A stretch of 64,000 bases of DNA from Roseomonas aerilata DSM 19363 (lineage in GTDB: Bacteria; Pseudomonadota; Alphaproteobacteria; Acetobacterales; Acetobacteraceae): assembly GCF_000711725.1 (NCBI RefSeq), contig NZ_JONP01000010.1, positions 62,001 through 126,000 on the forward strand. The letters run 5' to 3'. The notes under the pieces were generated by a model. That model saw nothing but the letters and a program-made list of their open reading frames with translations, did not search any database and was not told the DNA's origin. Shown here piece after piece: positions 46,597 through 55,083 of the stretch; the stretch's first letter is position 1; each line of letters opens with the position of its first letter. Position numbers and translations under genes: made by a program.

Positions 46597-47348
46597 GTGA
46601 AGACGAAGCCCGCATCGACCGGGATGGTCTGGCCGGTGACGGCCAGGGCGCCGGGGGTGAGGAGGAAGAGGACGGTGTCGGTGATGTCCTCGGGCACCTG
46701 AGGGCCGGGCACGGCGCGGCCAGTCTCGTAGAGGCGATGGCGCTCGGGCGGTACGTAGTCCGTCGCCTCGCAGCGCATGATGCCGGGGGCGATGCAGGAG
46801 ATGCCGATGCCGCGCGGGCCGAGTTCGCGCGAGAGCGAGCGGGTCATGGACATGATCGCGCCCTTGCTGGCCGTGTAGGCGAGCAGGCGGGGGGCGCCCC
46901 AGAGGGCGGTGTCCGAGGCGAGATTGACGATGCGGCCTTCCGTCATCAGCGGCACCATCGCGCGGGTGACGAGCCAGGTGCCGCGCACGTTCACCCTCAT
47001 CACGCGGTCCCAGGTGTCGATCTCGATGGCGTCGAATTCGGGGCCGCCGATGCCGGTCGCGATGGCCGCGTTGTTGACGAGGCCGTGGATCGTGCCCTCG
47101 TGGGCGGCGATGTCGGCGGCGAAGGCCTCGATGGAGGCGGGGTCGGCAAGGTCGAGCGGGAGGGCGCGCAACTCGTGGCCCTGCGCGGTCATGGCGGCGG
47201 CGGCTTCGGCGAGGCGGTCGGCGAGGATGTCCGCCAGCACGAGGCGGGCGCCGGCGCGGGCGCAGGCGAGCGCGATGGCCTGGCCGACGCCGCGCGCGGC
47301 GCCGGTGACAACGATTGTGCGGCCCGCGAGGGTTTGCGGTACGCTCAC
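46593..47348 (-). CDS. SDR family dehydrogenase
   Basis: A classical short-chain dehydrogenase, 251 residues. TIVVTGAARGVGQAIALA binds the cofactor, and Asp40 in LVLADI favours NAD. The tetrad S145, Y158 and K162 is intact (LASDTALW, LLAYTASKGAI). Start GTG 47348 overlaps the permease stop (GTGA). It probably oxidises an alcohol or dihydrodiol intermediate. This contrasts with the degenerate SDR at 43263 in the same operon. Confidence 0.9.
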   Translation of the reverse strand: MSVPQTLAGRTIVVTGAARGVGQAIALACARAGARLVLADILADRLAEAAAAMTAQGHELRALPLDLADPASIEAFAADIAAHEGTIHGLVNNAAIATGIGGPEFDAIEIDTWDRVMRVNVRGTWLVTRAMVPLMTEGRIVNLASDTALWGAPRLLAYTASKGAIMSMTRSLSRELGPRGIGISCIAPGIMRCEATDYVPPERHRLYETGRAVPGPQVPEDITDTVLFLLTPGALAVTGQTIPVDAGFVFT

Positions 47349-48193
47349 TGGGAAATCCGCGGGACGTAGTGGAGGATGCGGGCCTCGGCGGCGGCGACGG
47401 CCCAGTAGAGGACGATGCCGATCACCGTGAGGAGCACGATGGCGTTGAAGACCATCGAGGTGTTCGCCTGCCCCTCGCCATAGGTGATGAGATAGCCAAG
47501 GCCGACGCCGCCGCCGACCAGCTCGCCCACCGTGACGCCGATGACGGCGAGCGTCGCGCCGATGCGCAGCCCCGCGAGGAGGTTGGGCATGGAGGCGGGA
47601 AAGTAGACCTTCCAGAAGATCTGCGAGCGCGTCATCGAGTAGGCGCGGGCGAGGTTCACGAGGTCGCGGTCGGTGGTCTTCATCGACTGCAGCACGTTCA
47701 CCAGGATGGGGAAGAAGACGACCAGCACGGTGACGACGAGCTTTGGCCAGGAATTGTAGCCAAACCACATGATGAAGAGCGGCGCGAAGGCGACCTTGGG
47801 CGCGATCTGCAGCGCGAGGATATAGGGCGACAGCACGCGCTCCCACAGGCGGGAGAGGCCGAGGCCGTAGCCGCAGGCGGCGCCGAGCAGGCCGCCGGCG
47901 ACGAAGCCGATCGTCGCCATGGTGGCGGTGGAAACGATGTGGCCGAGCAGGTCCTCCTGGCGCCACATGCGGCCCATCTCGGCGGCCATGTCGGTGACGG
48001 TCGGGATGATGTATTTCGGCACGCCGAGCGCGGGCGGGAGGTACTGCCAGGCGAGCAGCACGACGACGGCGACGAGCAGCGTCATCGCGGGCAGCGCGAG
48101 GGGGCCGGCGAGGGAAAGGCGCGGGGCTTCCGTGCCCAGGGGTGCGACGGCCGGGGTGACGCTCGGCCGCGCGGCGGTCTCAGACGAACTCAT
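47345..48193 (-). CDS. ABC transporter permease (nitrate/sulfonate/taurine type)
   Basis: A 282-residue inner-membrane permease of the SsuC/TauC/NrtB family with about six hydrophobic segments (LALPAMTLLVAVVVLLAWQYLP, IGFVAGGLLGAACGYGLGLS). The EAA loop is RAYSMTRSQIFWKVYFPASMPNLLAGLRIG, abbreviated here to its key Pro-Gly pattern. Its start overlaps the end of the binding-protein gene by 14 bases. It works with the ATPase at 49205. Confidence 0.92.
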   Translation of the reverse strand: MSSSETAARPSVTPAVAPLGTEAPRLSLAGPLALPAMTLLVAVVVLLAWQYLPPALGVPKYIIPTVTDMAAEMGRMWRQEDLLGHIVSTATMATIGFVAGGLLGAACGYGLGLSRLWERVLSPYILALQIAPKVAFAPLFIMWFGYNSWPKLVVTVLVVFFPILVNVLQSMKTTDRDLVNLARAYSMTRSQIFWKVYFPASMPNLLAGLRIGATLAVIGVTVGELVGGGVGLGYLITYGEGQANTSMVFNAIVLLTVIGIVLYWAVAAAEARILHYVPRISQ

Positions 48194-49163
48194 TGCTGTA
48201 CAGATCCCCCACCGGGACGGCTTCCTGGATCACGCCGTTGTCCATGTAGGACTTCTGGATGAGGGCGAGACGCTGGGGATCGAACTTACCGAGCTCCGTG
48301 CCCGGGCGCGGCGGATAAACCTGGGTGACGTAGCGGCGGAGGATGCGCTCGATCTCCACCTCCTTCCCGGCCTGCTGGGGCACGGCGCGGCAGAAGTCGC
48401 GGGCGGCGGAGGTGGGGTCGTCCATGCAGGCCTTCACGCCGCGCATGATGCCGCGCACCACGCCGCGGACGGCGGCGGGACGGTCATGCGCCATGCGGTC
48501 GGAGGTCAGCACCGCCTGCGCCATGGAGGGGAAGACCTGCGCCAGCTCGTGGTAGTCGAGCGCGGTGCCGGCGGTCTCGATGTTGTCGGCCCAGTCGGGG
48601 GTGGCGGTGATGCCGTCGAGGCTGCCGGCGACCATGAGCTGCACCATGCCGGCGGCGCCGACGGCCTGGATTTGCACGTCGCTCTTCTGGATGCCGCTGC
48701 CGGCCAGCGCGCCGAGGAGCGCGTAGTAGCCGGTGTCCTGGAAGGCGATGACGCCGATCTTCTTGCCGCGCAGGTCCGCGAGGGACTTGATGTTGCGGTC
48801 GCGCCGAGTGGCAACCTGGTAGAGCGAGCCGCCGCCGAGCAGCGCCACGGCGCGAACGGGCAGGCCGTTGGCGCGCACGATCATGGAGGTGTCGCCGCTG
48901 CCGCCGCCGATCTCGGCGTTGCCGAGCGCGACCTGCTTCGCGACATCGGCGCCGCCGCGGCCGAGCTGGTAGGCGACTTCCACGCCCTCCTCGCGGAAGA
49001 AGCCGCGCTGCTGGGCGAGGTGGTGAGGCACGAAGGCTGGGAGGAAGGAGGGAGCGGGGAAGAGGTAGGTGACCTTCTCCGCGGCGCGCGCTGGACGGAT
49101 TAGGGCGGCGGTGGCCAGGCCCAGGGCGGCGGCCCCGGTGGCGCGTCTCGTCAGCAAGGGCAT
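48180..49163 (-). CDS. ABC substrate-binding protein, NMT1/THI5-like
   Basis: A periplasmic binding protein of 327 residues with a signal peptide (RRATGAAALGLATAALIRPARA, cleaved near residue 27). The NMT1 fold blocks follow: FFREEGVEVAYQLGRGGADVAKQV, GGGSGDTSMIVRANG, DLRGKKIGVIAFQDTGYYAL. Such proteins carry thiamine precursors, taurine, nitrate or aromatic acids; the operon argues for the aromatic substrate. I chose ATG 49163 because of AAGGGGAAGG just upstream. Confidence 0.9.
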   Translation of the reverse strand: MPLLTRRATGAAALGLATAALIRPARAAEKVTYLFPAPSFLPAFVPHHLAQQRGFFREEGVEVAYQLGRGGADVAKQVALGNAEIGGGSGDTSMIVRANGLPVRAVALLGGGSLYQVATRRDRNIKSLADLRGKKIGVIAFQDTGYYALLGALAGSGIQKSDVQIQAVGAAGMVQLMVAGSLDGITATPDWADNIETAGTALDYHELAQVFPSMAQAVLTSDRMAHDRPAAVRGVVRGIMRGVKACMDDPTSAARDFCRAVPQQAGKEVEIERILRRYVTQVYPPRPGTELGKFDPQRLALIQKSYMDNGVIQEAVPVGDLYSNEFV

Positions 49164-49204
49164 GGCCCCTTCCCCTTTGTCTCGGTTGGTGTTGTGCACG
49201 GTGG

Positions 49205-50050
49205 CTATTCCTCGCGCTCGGCGAGGTGGAGCGACTGGAAGAGGTGCGTCATCGCCTCGCGGGCGCGCGGGAGGGCCTGGCGGGCGATGGGGTCGTCGCG
49301 ATGCGGGAGGTCGAGGTCGATCTCCTCGACGATGCGGCCCGGGCGCTCGCTCATGACGAGGATGCGGTCGGACATGGCGACGGCCTCGGCGAGGTCGTGG
49401 GTGATGAGCAGCGCGGTGACACCGGAATCGTGAATGGTGCGGGCGAAGGAGCGCTGGAGAAGGAGCTTCGTCTGCGCGTCGAGGGCGGAGAAGGGCTCGT
49501 CCAGCAGCACGACGTCGGGCTCGATGGCCAGCGTGCGCGCGAGGGCGGCGCGCTGGCGCATGCCGCCGGAGAGCTGGAAGGGGTAGTGGTTCGCGAAGTC
49601 CGAGAGGCGGCAGCGGGCGAGCTCGCGGAGCGCGCGCTCGCGGCGCTCGGCGCGGCTGAGGGCGCGGGCCTCGAGGCCGAACTCGACGTTGCGGACGATG
49701 CTGCGCCAGGGAAGGAGCAGGTCCTTCTGGAGCATGAAGCCGACATGCTTGTTGGGGCCGGTCACGACCTCGCCGGAGAGGGAGACGCGGCCTTCGGTCG
49801 GGGCGTCAAGGCCGGCGGTCATGTTCAGGACGGTGCTCTTGCCGCAGCCGGAGGGGCCGACGATCGAGACGAACTCGCCCTTGCCGATGGTGAAGCTGAG
49901 GTCCTGCACGGCGGTGAAGGGGGTGGCGGTGCGGGTGGCGAAGCGCTTGGTCACGCCCTCGAAGGAGAGGACGGCAGGCGGCGCCGGCCGCACAGCGGGG
50001 ATGACTGCCAGCTCGGCAGGGAGGGCGCTCTGCGACACAGGGGCATCCAT
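49205..50050 (-). CDS. ABC transporter ATPase (SsuB/TauB type)
   Basis: A 281-residue importer ATPase. Walker A is VGPSGCGKSTVLNM. The Q-loop is FMLQKDLLLPW. The signature is LSGGMRQRAALARTL. Walker B is VVLLDEPFSALDAQT, and the switch is ITHDLAEAV. A Pro/Ala-rich N-terminal extension precedes the fold. It is the first gene of the 15-gene run; palindromic sites lie 12-47 bases upstream of its ATG. Confidence 0.95.
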   Translation of the reverse strand: MDAPVSQSALPAELAVIPAVRPAPPAVLSFEGVTKRFATRTATPFTAVQDLSFTIGKGEFVSIVGPSGCGKSTVLNMTAGLDAPTEGRVSLSGEVVTGPNKHVGFMLQKDLLLPWRSIVRNVEFGLEARALSRAERRERALRELARCRLSDFANHYPFQLSGGMRQRAALARTLAIEPDVVLLDEPFSALDAQTKLLLQRSFARTIHDSGVTALLITHDLAEAVAMSDRILVMSERPGRIVEEIDLDLPHRDDPIARQALPRAREAMTHLFQSLHLAEREE

Positions 50051-50061
50051 CCGTTCGGTCT

Positions 50062-50097
50062 GTTCAAATATGAACTAGATGTTCATAAATTTGAGCA
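50062..50097. promoter_or_regulatory. Paired palindromes upstream of the catabolic operon
   Basis: Two adjacent inverted repeats in an AT-rich patch: GTTCAAATATGAAC (50062-50075) and TGTTCATAAATTTGAGCA (50080-50097). Both contain the half-site TGTTCA or its near copy, giving an operator-like array 12-47 bases before the first gene of the operon. IclR regulators bind palindromes of this kind, and an IclR gene lies in the operon. The binding protein is inferred. Confidence 0.6.
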
Positions 50098-50232
50098 TCG
50101 GATGCTTCGCCGTTCCCGTCAAAAGGTTTTTACGGGCTCAGACGCCGCTAATCCGGGCACGGGTCGTGAAGAGCGCGCAGCTTGGGCAGGGCTGCCGCTT
50201 CATTGTGCAGTGCAGCAGCCCCTTCCCGGTGG

Positions 50233-51213
50233 TCAGAGGCCTGATTGGATGTTCCGGCTGCGGATGACCTCGGCCCAGGTGGCGGTCTCGCGGCGGATGC
50301 GGGCGCCGAACTCGGCCAAACCTTCGTCGGTGATCGTCAGGCCCTGGGCCTCGAGGCTGGCCGTGGTGGCGGGGGCGTGGAGGACAGCGCGGATGGCGGC
50401 GTAGATCGCGGCCAGCGTGGCCTCGGGCGTCGCGCGCGGGGCGAGCAGGCCGTACCAGGAGGTGATGTCGAAGCCGGCGAGGCCGAGTTCCTCGAGCGTC
50501 GGGATCTCGGGTGCGGTGGGCGAGCGGACGGCGGTGGTGAGCGCCAGGGCGCGGACCTGTCCGCCGCGAATGGCCGCCAGCGCCGCCGGCAGGTTGGTGA
50601 AGAGGAGCTGCACGTTGCCGGCGACGACGTCGGTGAGGGCCTGGCTGGACCCGCGATAGGGGACGTGGAGCATCGAGATGCCGGCGCGCTGGGCGAGGAG
50701 TTCGCCGGCGAGGTGGAGTTGGCTGCCGACGCCGGGCGAGGCGTAGGTCACGCCCTCGGGGCGCGACTTCGCGTAGGCGACGAGCTCCGCGATCGTGCGG
50801 ACCGGCAGGTTCGGCGCGCAGACGATCACGTTCGGGGCGGTGGCGAGCATGCTGACGGGGGCGAAGTCGCGCTCCACGTCAAAGGTAAGATTGCTCATCA
50901 GGGTCGGGTTGATCGTCAGGTTGCCGGCGGGGACGAGCAGGAGCGTGTTGCCGTCGGGGGCGGCGCGGCGGACGGCGTCGATGCCGATGTTGCCCTGGGC
51001 GCCCGTTCGGTTGTCCACGACGGCCGGCTGGCTGCTGGCGGACTGAATGCCCTGCGCGATGACGCGCGCAAGCACGTCCACGGGGCCGCCGGGGGTGAAG
51101 GGGGCGACGATGGTGACGGGGCGCGTGGGCCAGCTTTCAGCGAGGGCCGGGCGGGCAGCGAGGGCGGCGAGGCCGAGGAGGAGGGCGGCGCGGCGGGTGG
51201 GCTGGTAGGTCAC
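50233..51213 (-). CDS. Bug-family tripartite tricarboxylate transporter receptor
   Basis: A periplasmic TctC-like receptor, 326 residues from GTG 51213. It has a signal peptide (TRRAALLLGLAALAARPALA), WPTRPVTIVAPFTPGGPVDVLAR, VVDNRTGAQGNIGIDAVRRA, HVPYRGSSQALTDVVAGN and GLLAPRATPEATLA. No tctAB genes are nearby. It is 62 bases after an IclR gene on the same strand and may share that regulator. It is separated from the Rieske operon by 182 bases with palindromes. Confidence 0.9.
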   Translation of the reverse strand: MTYQPTRRAALLLGLAALAARPALAESWPTRPVTIVAPFTPGGPVDVLARVIAQGIQSASSQPAVVDNRTGAQGNIGIDAVRRAAPDGNTLLLVPAGNLTINPTLMSNLTFDVERDFAPVSMLATAPNVIVCAPNLPVRTIAELVAYAKSRPEGVTYASPGVGSQLHLAGELLAQRAGISMLHVPYRGSSQALTDVVAGNVQLLFTNLPAALAAIRGGQVRALALTTAVRSPTAPEIPTLEELGLAGFDITSWYGLLAPRATPEATLAAIYAAIRAVLHAPATTASLEAQGLTITDEGLAEFGARIRRETATWAEVIRSRNIQSGL

Positions 51214-51275
51214 GAGGGTGGGCCTTTGGCGGTTTGGATGTGGCGGAGGTGCAGGCAAGCGGCGCGCCCGGGGGA

Positions 51276-52079
51276 TCAGGACGCCGTGCCGCCCGCATGA
51301 CCCAGCGCGAGGGAGATGCGGGCGGCGGCGGCGGTGACCTCGGCGGCGAGCGGGCCGCGAAGTTCCTCCTCGGAGGTGAGGAGGGCGACGGTGGAGAGGT
51401 TGATGGCGGCGACCGTCGCGCCGCTGACGTCGCGCAGCGGGGCCGCGACGCTGGCGACGCCGGCCTCGAAGCCCGCGATGTGGGCAGCAAAACCGGCGGC
51501 GCGGTCTCGCTCCGCCTGGGCGAGGAGGGCCGCGAGGTTGGTGGGCGTGTTCGGGCCGTGCGGCGCGAGGTCGGCGCCGGCGTAGAGGGCGCGGAGGTCG
51601 TCGGGCGGCAAGGCTGCGAGAAGGACGCGGCCCATGGTGGTGGCATGGGCAGGCAGGCGTGTGCCGACCTGCACCACGCTGGAGAGGGAGCGGCGGGTGG
51701 GGAGGCGGGCGAGGTAGACGACCTCCCTCCCCTCCAGCACGCCGAGATGGGCGGACCAGCCGCTGCGGTCGCGCAGCGCTTCGAGCTGCGGGAGGGCGAC
51801 CTCCACGAGATCGCGCGAGGCAAGGTAGCCGTAGCCGAGGCGGAGGACCTGCGGGCCGAGGGTGTAGGTGCGGGTGCGCGGGTCATGGGCGAGGAAGCCC
51901 AACTGCTCCAGCGTGTAGGCGATGCGGAAGATGGCGGAGCGGGTGACGCCGACGGCCGCGCCCATTTCCGTCAGCGTCATGCGGCGGCGCTCGGGGGTGA
52001 AGGCGCGCAGAACCTCCAGCCCGCGCGCGAGGCCGGGGACGAGGTAGCGGTCCTCGGAAGGGGTATTTTGTTTACCCAT
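51276..52079 (-). CDS. IclR family transcriptional regulator (PcaR/PobR-like)
   Basis: A 267-residue regulator. The HTH (YLVPGLARGLEVLRAFTPERR, GVTRSAIFRIAYTLEQLGFL, about 12-72) is typical of the PcaR/PobR group, and the effector domain has HLGVLEGREVVYLARLPTRR and AHATTMGRVLLAALPP. It diverges from the bicupin gene with 84 bases between, so it probably controls that gene, the Bug receptor downstream, or both. Confidence 0.93.
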   Translation of the reverse strand: MGKQNTPSEDRYLVPGLARGLEVLRAFTPERRRMTLTEMGAAVGVTRSAIFRIAYTLEQLGFLAHDPRTRTYTLGPQVLRLGYGYLASRDLVEVALPQLEALRDRSGWSAHLGVLEGREVVYLARLPTRRSLSSVVQVGTRLPAHATTMGRVLLAALPPDDLRALYAGADLAPHGPNTPTNLAALLAQAERDRAAGFAAHIAGFEAGVASVAAPLRDVSGATVAAINLSTVALLTSEEELRGPLAAEVTAAAARISLALGHAGGTAS

Positions 52080-52115
52080 AAAACAGTGTGTAGCTGCTAA
52101 AACGCGGGGCTGCTA
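52066..52115. promoter_or_regulatory. Candidate operator between IclR and bicupin genes
   Basis: The divergent spacer holds an imperfect palindrome around the IclR start, TGTTTACCCATAAAACA (52069-52085). It also holds a direct repeat GCTGCTA at 52093-52099 and 52109-52115. The region is AT-richer than its surroundings. Autoregulation and bicupin control are plausible, but no known IclR consensus is matched. Confidence 0.35.
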
Positions 52116-52163
52116 GGGGAACGCTTCACCGGCACCGGGCCGGAATCAGCCGGAGGGCTCCGC

Positions 52164-53114
52164 ATGAACGTCATCGCCCCTGTTGCCTCGAGCCTTGAGG
52201 CCGATCTGCGCGCCCATGTGGGGCGGCACGTGGACAAGGTGTTCGACTGGGACGCCTTCCCCAGCAACCGCGGCTTCGCAGACCTGGAGCGGGCGCAGAT
52301 GCGCTACATCGGTGCGGGCGGATCGCCGAAGGTGGGCGACACCTCGACGCTGAAGCCGGAGCACTTCACGGTCAGCCTCATCTACAAGCCGGTGGGCAAG
52401 TATGCGGCCTGCCACGCGCACGAGATCGAGGAGAGCTTCCTCATCATCGACGGCGTGCTGACGGTGGGCTGGGAGAAGGATGGCGAGGTCGTCGAGGTGC
52501 GGCTTGGGCCGAAGGACATGATCCTGAACGCCCGCGACATCGGCCATGGCTTCCGCAACGACGGGATCGAGCCCGTGCTGATGAGCATCAGCGTGGATGT
52601 CGGCAAGCCGCTGCCGCCGCGCTACCTCTACCACCCGAAAAACACGGCGCCGGAGCTGGCGCGGAGCTTCGGCGCGGCGCCGGGGAAGACGGTTCCCTTC
52701 GACCCGAAGGGCGAGCACCCGCTGCAGCAGCATATGGCGCGCTACGTCATCCGCCATTCCGAGCAGCCGACGCTGTGGGACGCGGCGGGCTTCACGCGGA
52801 AGGTCTATGTCGGGCCGGGCGGGGTGGAATCCGACACCTGCCGCAAGGAGCTGCTCGGCGTGCCCGTGGGCGTGGGCGTGAAGCCGTACGCGCGGGACGT
52901 GGAGGACGCCTTCCTCGTGCTCGAAGGCAGCCTGACCGTGGGCTGGGAGGACGAGGCCGGTGCTTCCGTGGAGATCGAACTCGGGCCGCGGGATCTGGTG
53001 ATGAATCCGGCGGGGCGGCGGCACTGGTTCCGCAACAACAGCGCGGGGCCGGTGACGGTCTGGCAGGTGGTGGGCAGCGCCGAGCCGGAGACAGTGCGGT
53101 TCGAGGCGGGCTGA
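52164..53114 (+). CDS. Bicupin protein with one intact metal site
   Basis: A 316-residue two-cupin protein. The N-terminal cupin keeps the metal pattern (ACHAHEIEESFLIIDGVLTVGW, later RDIGHGFRND). The C-terminal cupin copies the frame but lacks the HXH (KPYARDVEDAFLVLEGSLTVGW), keeping only a late His (RRHWFRN). Related bicupins include dioxygenases of aromatic acids and isomerases; the reaction here is unknown. It is divergent from an IclR gene and ends at a strong hairpin. Confidence 0.75.
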   Translation: MNVIAPVASSLEADLRAHVGRHVDKVFDWDAFPSNRGFADLERAQMRYIGAGGSPKVGDTSTLKPEHFTVSLIYKPVGKYAACHAHEIEESFLIIDGVLTVGWEKDGEVVEVRLGPKDMILNARDIGHGFRNDGIEPVLMSISVDVGKPLPPRYLYHPKNTAPELARSFGAAPGKTVPFDPKGEHPLQQHMARYVIRHSEQPTLWDAAGFTRKVYVGPGGVESDTCRKELLGVPVGVGVKPYARDVEDAFLVLEGSLTVGWEDEAGASVEIELGPRDLVMNPAGRRHWFRNNSAGPVTVWQVVGSAEPETVRFEAG

Positions 53115-53220
53115 TCGGGGAGCTGACCCGATCGGTTCGGGGCGGTGGCCTGAAGGTGCTCGTCGCACCGGGTTGGCGCCGCGCCGGCCAGGGTGGAAGC
53201 CTGCAGTCGCCAAGGTGCCG

Positions 53221-53253
53221 GGGACCGGAGCGCCAACGCGCTCCGGTCCTTTG
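53221..53253 (+). terminator. Terminator after the bicupin gene
   Basis: A perfect 12-bp stem (53222-53233 with 53238-53249, loop CAAC) followed by TTT. It lies about 107 bases beyond the bicupin stop and within the 211-base gap before the convergent sugar ATPase. The short T run makes efficiency uncertain. The rest of the gap shows no gene. Confidence 0.6.
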
Positions 53254-53325
53254 ACGCCTTCCTTCGCGGCGGAATGAGCCGCCGGGCCGCTGCCTGCGGC
53301 GGTGAAGCCGGGCCTGACGCGCCGC

Positions 53326-54099
53326 TCAGCCCGCCGGCGCTACCTCCGTCCCCTGCCCTGTCATGATCATGTGGGCGAGCATATCCGGATCGAGTCCTGC
53401 GACCGTCCGGTCGATGACCTTATGCCCGGCCTTCATGATCGCAACCCGCGTCGCCACCGCGCAGACATCGGCCATGCTGTGGCTGACCAGCAGCACCGCC
53501 CTGCCCTCGCCGCGCAGTCGGCGGATCAGGTCGAGCACCTGCGCGGTCTCGCGCACGCCCAGCGCCGCCGTGGGCTCGTCCATGATCACGAGTTCCGCCT
53601 TCCAGCGCAGCGCGCGCGCGATGGCGACAGCCTGCCGCTGCCCGCCGGACAGCCCCTCGACGGGTCGCGCCATGTCGGTCAGCGCGGGGTTGAGGCGCTG
53701 GAGGTAGCCCAATGCCTCCGTCATCATCCGCCGCCGGTCCAGCAGGCGCGGGAAGGGCAGGCCCAGCGGCCCGCGCGTAAGTTCGCTCCCGAGAAAGACG
53801 TTCTCGGCGATGGACATGCGGGGCGCGAGTGCGAGGTCCTGGTAGATCGTGGCGATCCCGCCGCGCAACGCGTCCTCGGGCGAGTGGAAGGCGACCTCCC
53901 TCCCCCGCAGCGTCATCGTGCCGCTGCTCGCCGCCTGCGCGCCGGCGATGACCTTCACGAGGCTGGACTTGCCGGCCCCGTTGTCCCCGCAGAGCGCCAG
54001 CACCTCTCCCGCCCCGATGTCGAGATCGACGCCGCGGACGGCCTCCACCGCGCCATAGGCCTTGCGAACGCCGCGGAGGGAAAGGAGCGCCTCGCTCAT
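53326..54099 (-). CDS. Sugar ABC transporter ATPase, single-domain
   Basis: A 257-residue ATPase of the CUT2 (ribose-type) class. Walker A is CGDNGAGKSSLVKVIAG. The signature is LSGGQRQAVAIARAL. Walker B is LVIMDEPTAALGVRE, and the switch is VSHSMADV. RbsA/XylG proteins carry two such domains in about 500 residues; this is a single domain, as in FrcA. ATG 54099 overlaps the binding-protein stop (ATGA). It is the last gene of a leftward operon. Confidence 0.92.
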   Translation of the reverse strand: MSEALLSLRGVRKAYGAVEAVRGVDLDIGAGEVLALCGDNGAGKSSLVKVIAGAQAASSGTMTLRGREVAFHSPEDALRGGIATIYQDLALAPRMSIAENVFLGSELTRGPLGLPFPRLLDRRRMMTEALGYLQRLNPALTDMARPVEGLSGGQRQAVAIARALRWKAELVIMDEPTAALGVRETAQVLDLIRRLRGEGRAVLLVSHSMADVCAVATRVAIMKAGHKVIDRTVAGLDPDMLAHMIMTGQGTEVAPAG

Positions 54100-55049
54100 G
54101 GCGTGAGGTAGCGGGCCACGTTGGACTGGTCGACCAGCTCGGCCTCCAGCAGCAGGTAGGGACCGGCGGTGACGCTCGCCGCAGGCTGCTTGCGGACAGC
54201 GATGCTCTCCATCGCGGCCGTCGCGCGCTGGCCCATCTCCTCAAAGGGGATCGCCACGGTGGCCATCAGGGTGGATTCAGGATCGGCGATCCGCCGGTAG
54301 GTCTCCTTGCCGCCGTCGACGGAGATGATGGACACCTCGCCCTTCTTCGCGCCCTGCGCCTGCAGCAGGTCGTCCACCACATAGGCCTGCCCGTCGAAGG
54401 AGGCCCAGATTCCCCCGTACCGGCCCCGGTTGCGCAGCAGCAGCGCCTGCATGCCGGCACGCACGTCCTCCTGCCAGCTCGCGGTACGGGCCATGGCATG
54501 GCGCCCGAGGACGGTGACCGCCTGGTTCTCCGACAGCACCACGTCCAGCACCTTGCCGCGGATACGGGTGGCGGCGTTCCCCTCGAACCGCACGGTGAGC
54601 AGCGCGCCGCGGTAGTTCATCCGGCCGAGCAGCCAGAGCGCGGCCTGGGCGCCGACCTGGTACTCGTTGACCACCACGTCAAACAACGTGTGGGGGCTGG
54701 AGCCGGACATGATGGTGATGACCGGAATGCCCGCCTTGGCCGCCGCGGCGAACTGCGCGTCGGCCTCCGTCGGCTTGCCCATGCAGACGACGATACCGCC
54801 AGGCTTGCGCTGGACCAGCGCGTCGAACTGCTCGGCGTGCTTCGGCAGGGAGCCCTCGGAGTTCAGCAGGGTGACGTTCCAGCCCTTCGCCCGCGCCGCC
54901 GCGGCGGCCGCATTGGCGGCGCGCGCATGGGTCTCGGAGGACATCTGGAAGCCGATGACCGCCAGCTCGAACGGCGCCTGCGCCGCGGCCGGGCCCGCTG
55001 CCATGGCCATCATGGCGGCGGAGGCGCCCAGCAGATCCCGTCTCAGCAT
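54096..55049 (-). CDS. Sugar-type periplasmic binding protein
   Basis: A 317-residue periplasmic binding protein of the ribose/LacI-fold type. A signal peptide (GASAAMMAMAAGPAAAQ) precedes FELAVIGFQMSSETHARAANAAAAAA-type blocks, QFDALVQRKPGGIVVCMGKP, GIPVITIMSGSS and SIISVDGGKETYRRI. The ligand is unknown: a pentose, polyol or related compound is likely given the FGGY kinase. It lies 34 bases after the permease gene and overlaps the ATPase gene. Confidence 0.88.
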   Translation of the reverse strand: MLRRDLLGASAAMMAMAAGPAAAQAPFELAVIGFQMSSETHARAANAAAAAARAKGWNVTLLNSEGSLPKHAEQFDALVQRKPGGIVVCMGKPTEADAQFAAAAKAGIPVITIMSGSSPHTLFDVVVNEYQVGAQAALWLLGRMNYRGALLTVRFEGNAATRIRGKVLDVVLSENQAVTVLGRHAMARTASWQEDVRAGMQALLLRNRGRYGGIWASFDGQAYVVDDLLQAQGAKKGEVSIISVDGGKETYRRIADPESTLMATVAIPFEEMGQRATAAMESIAVRKQPAASVTAGPYLLLEAELVDQSNVARYLTP

Positions 55050-55083
55050 CGCGTTCTGTCTCCTGATCGCACGAAGGATTGTG

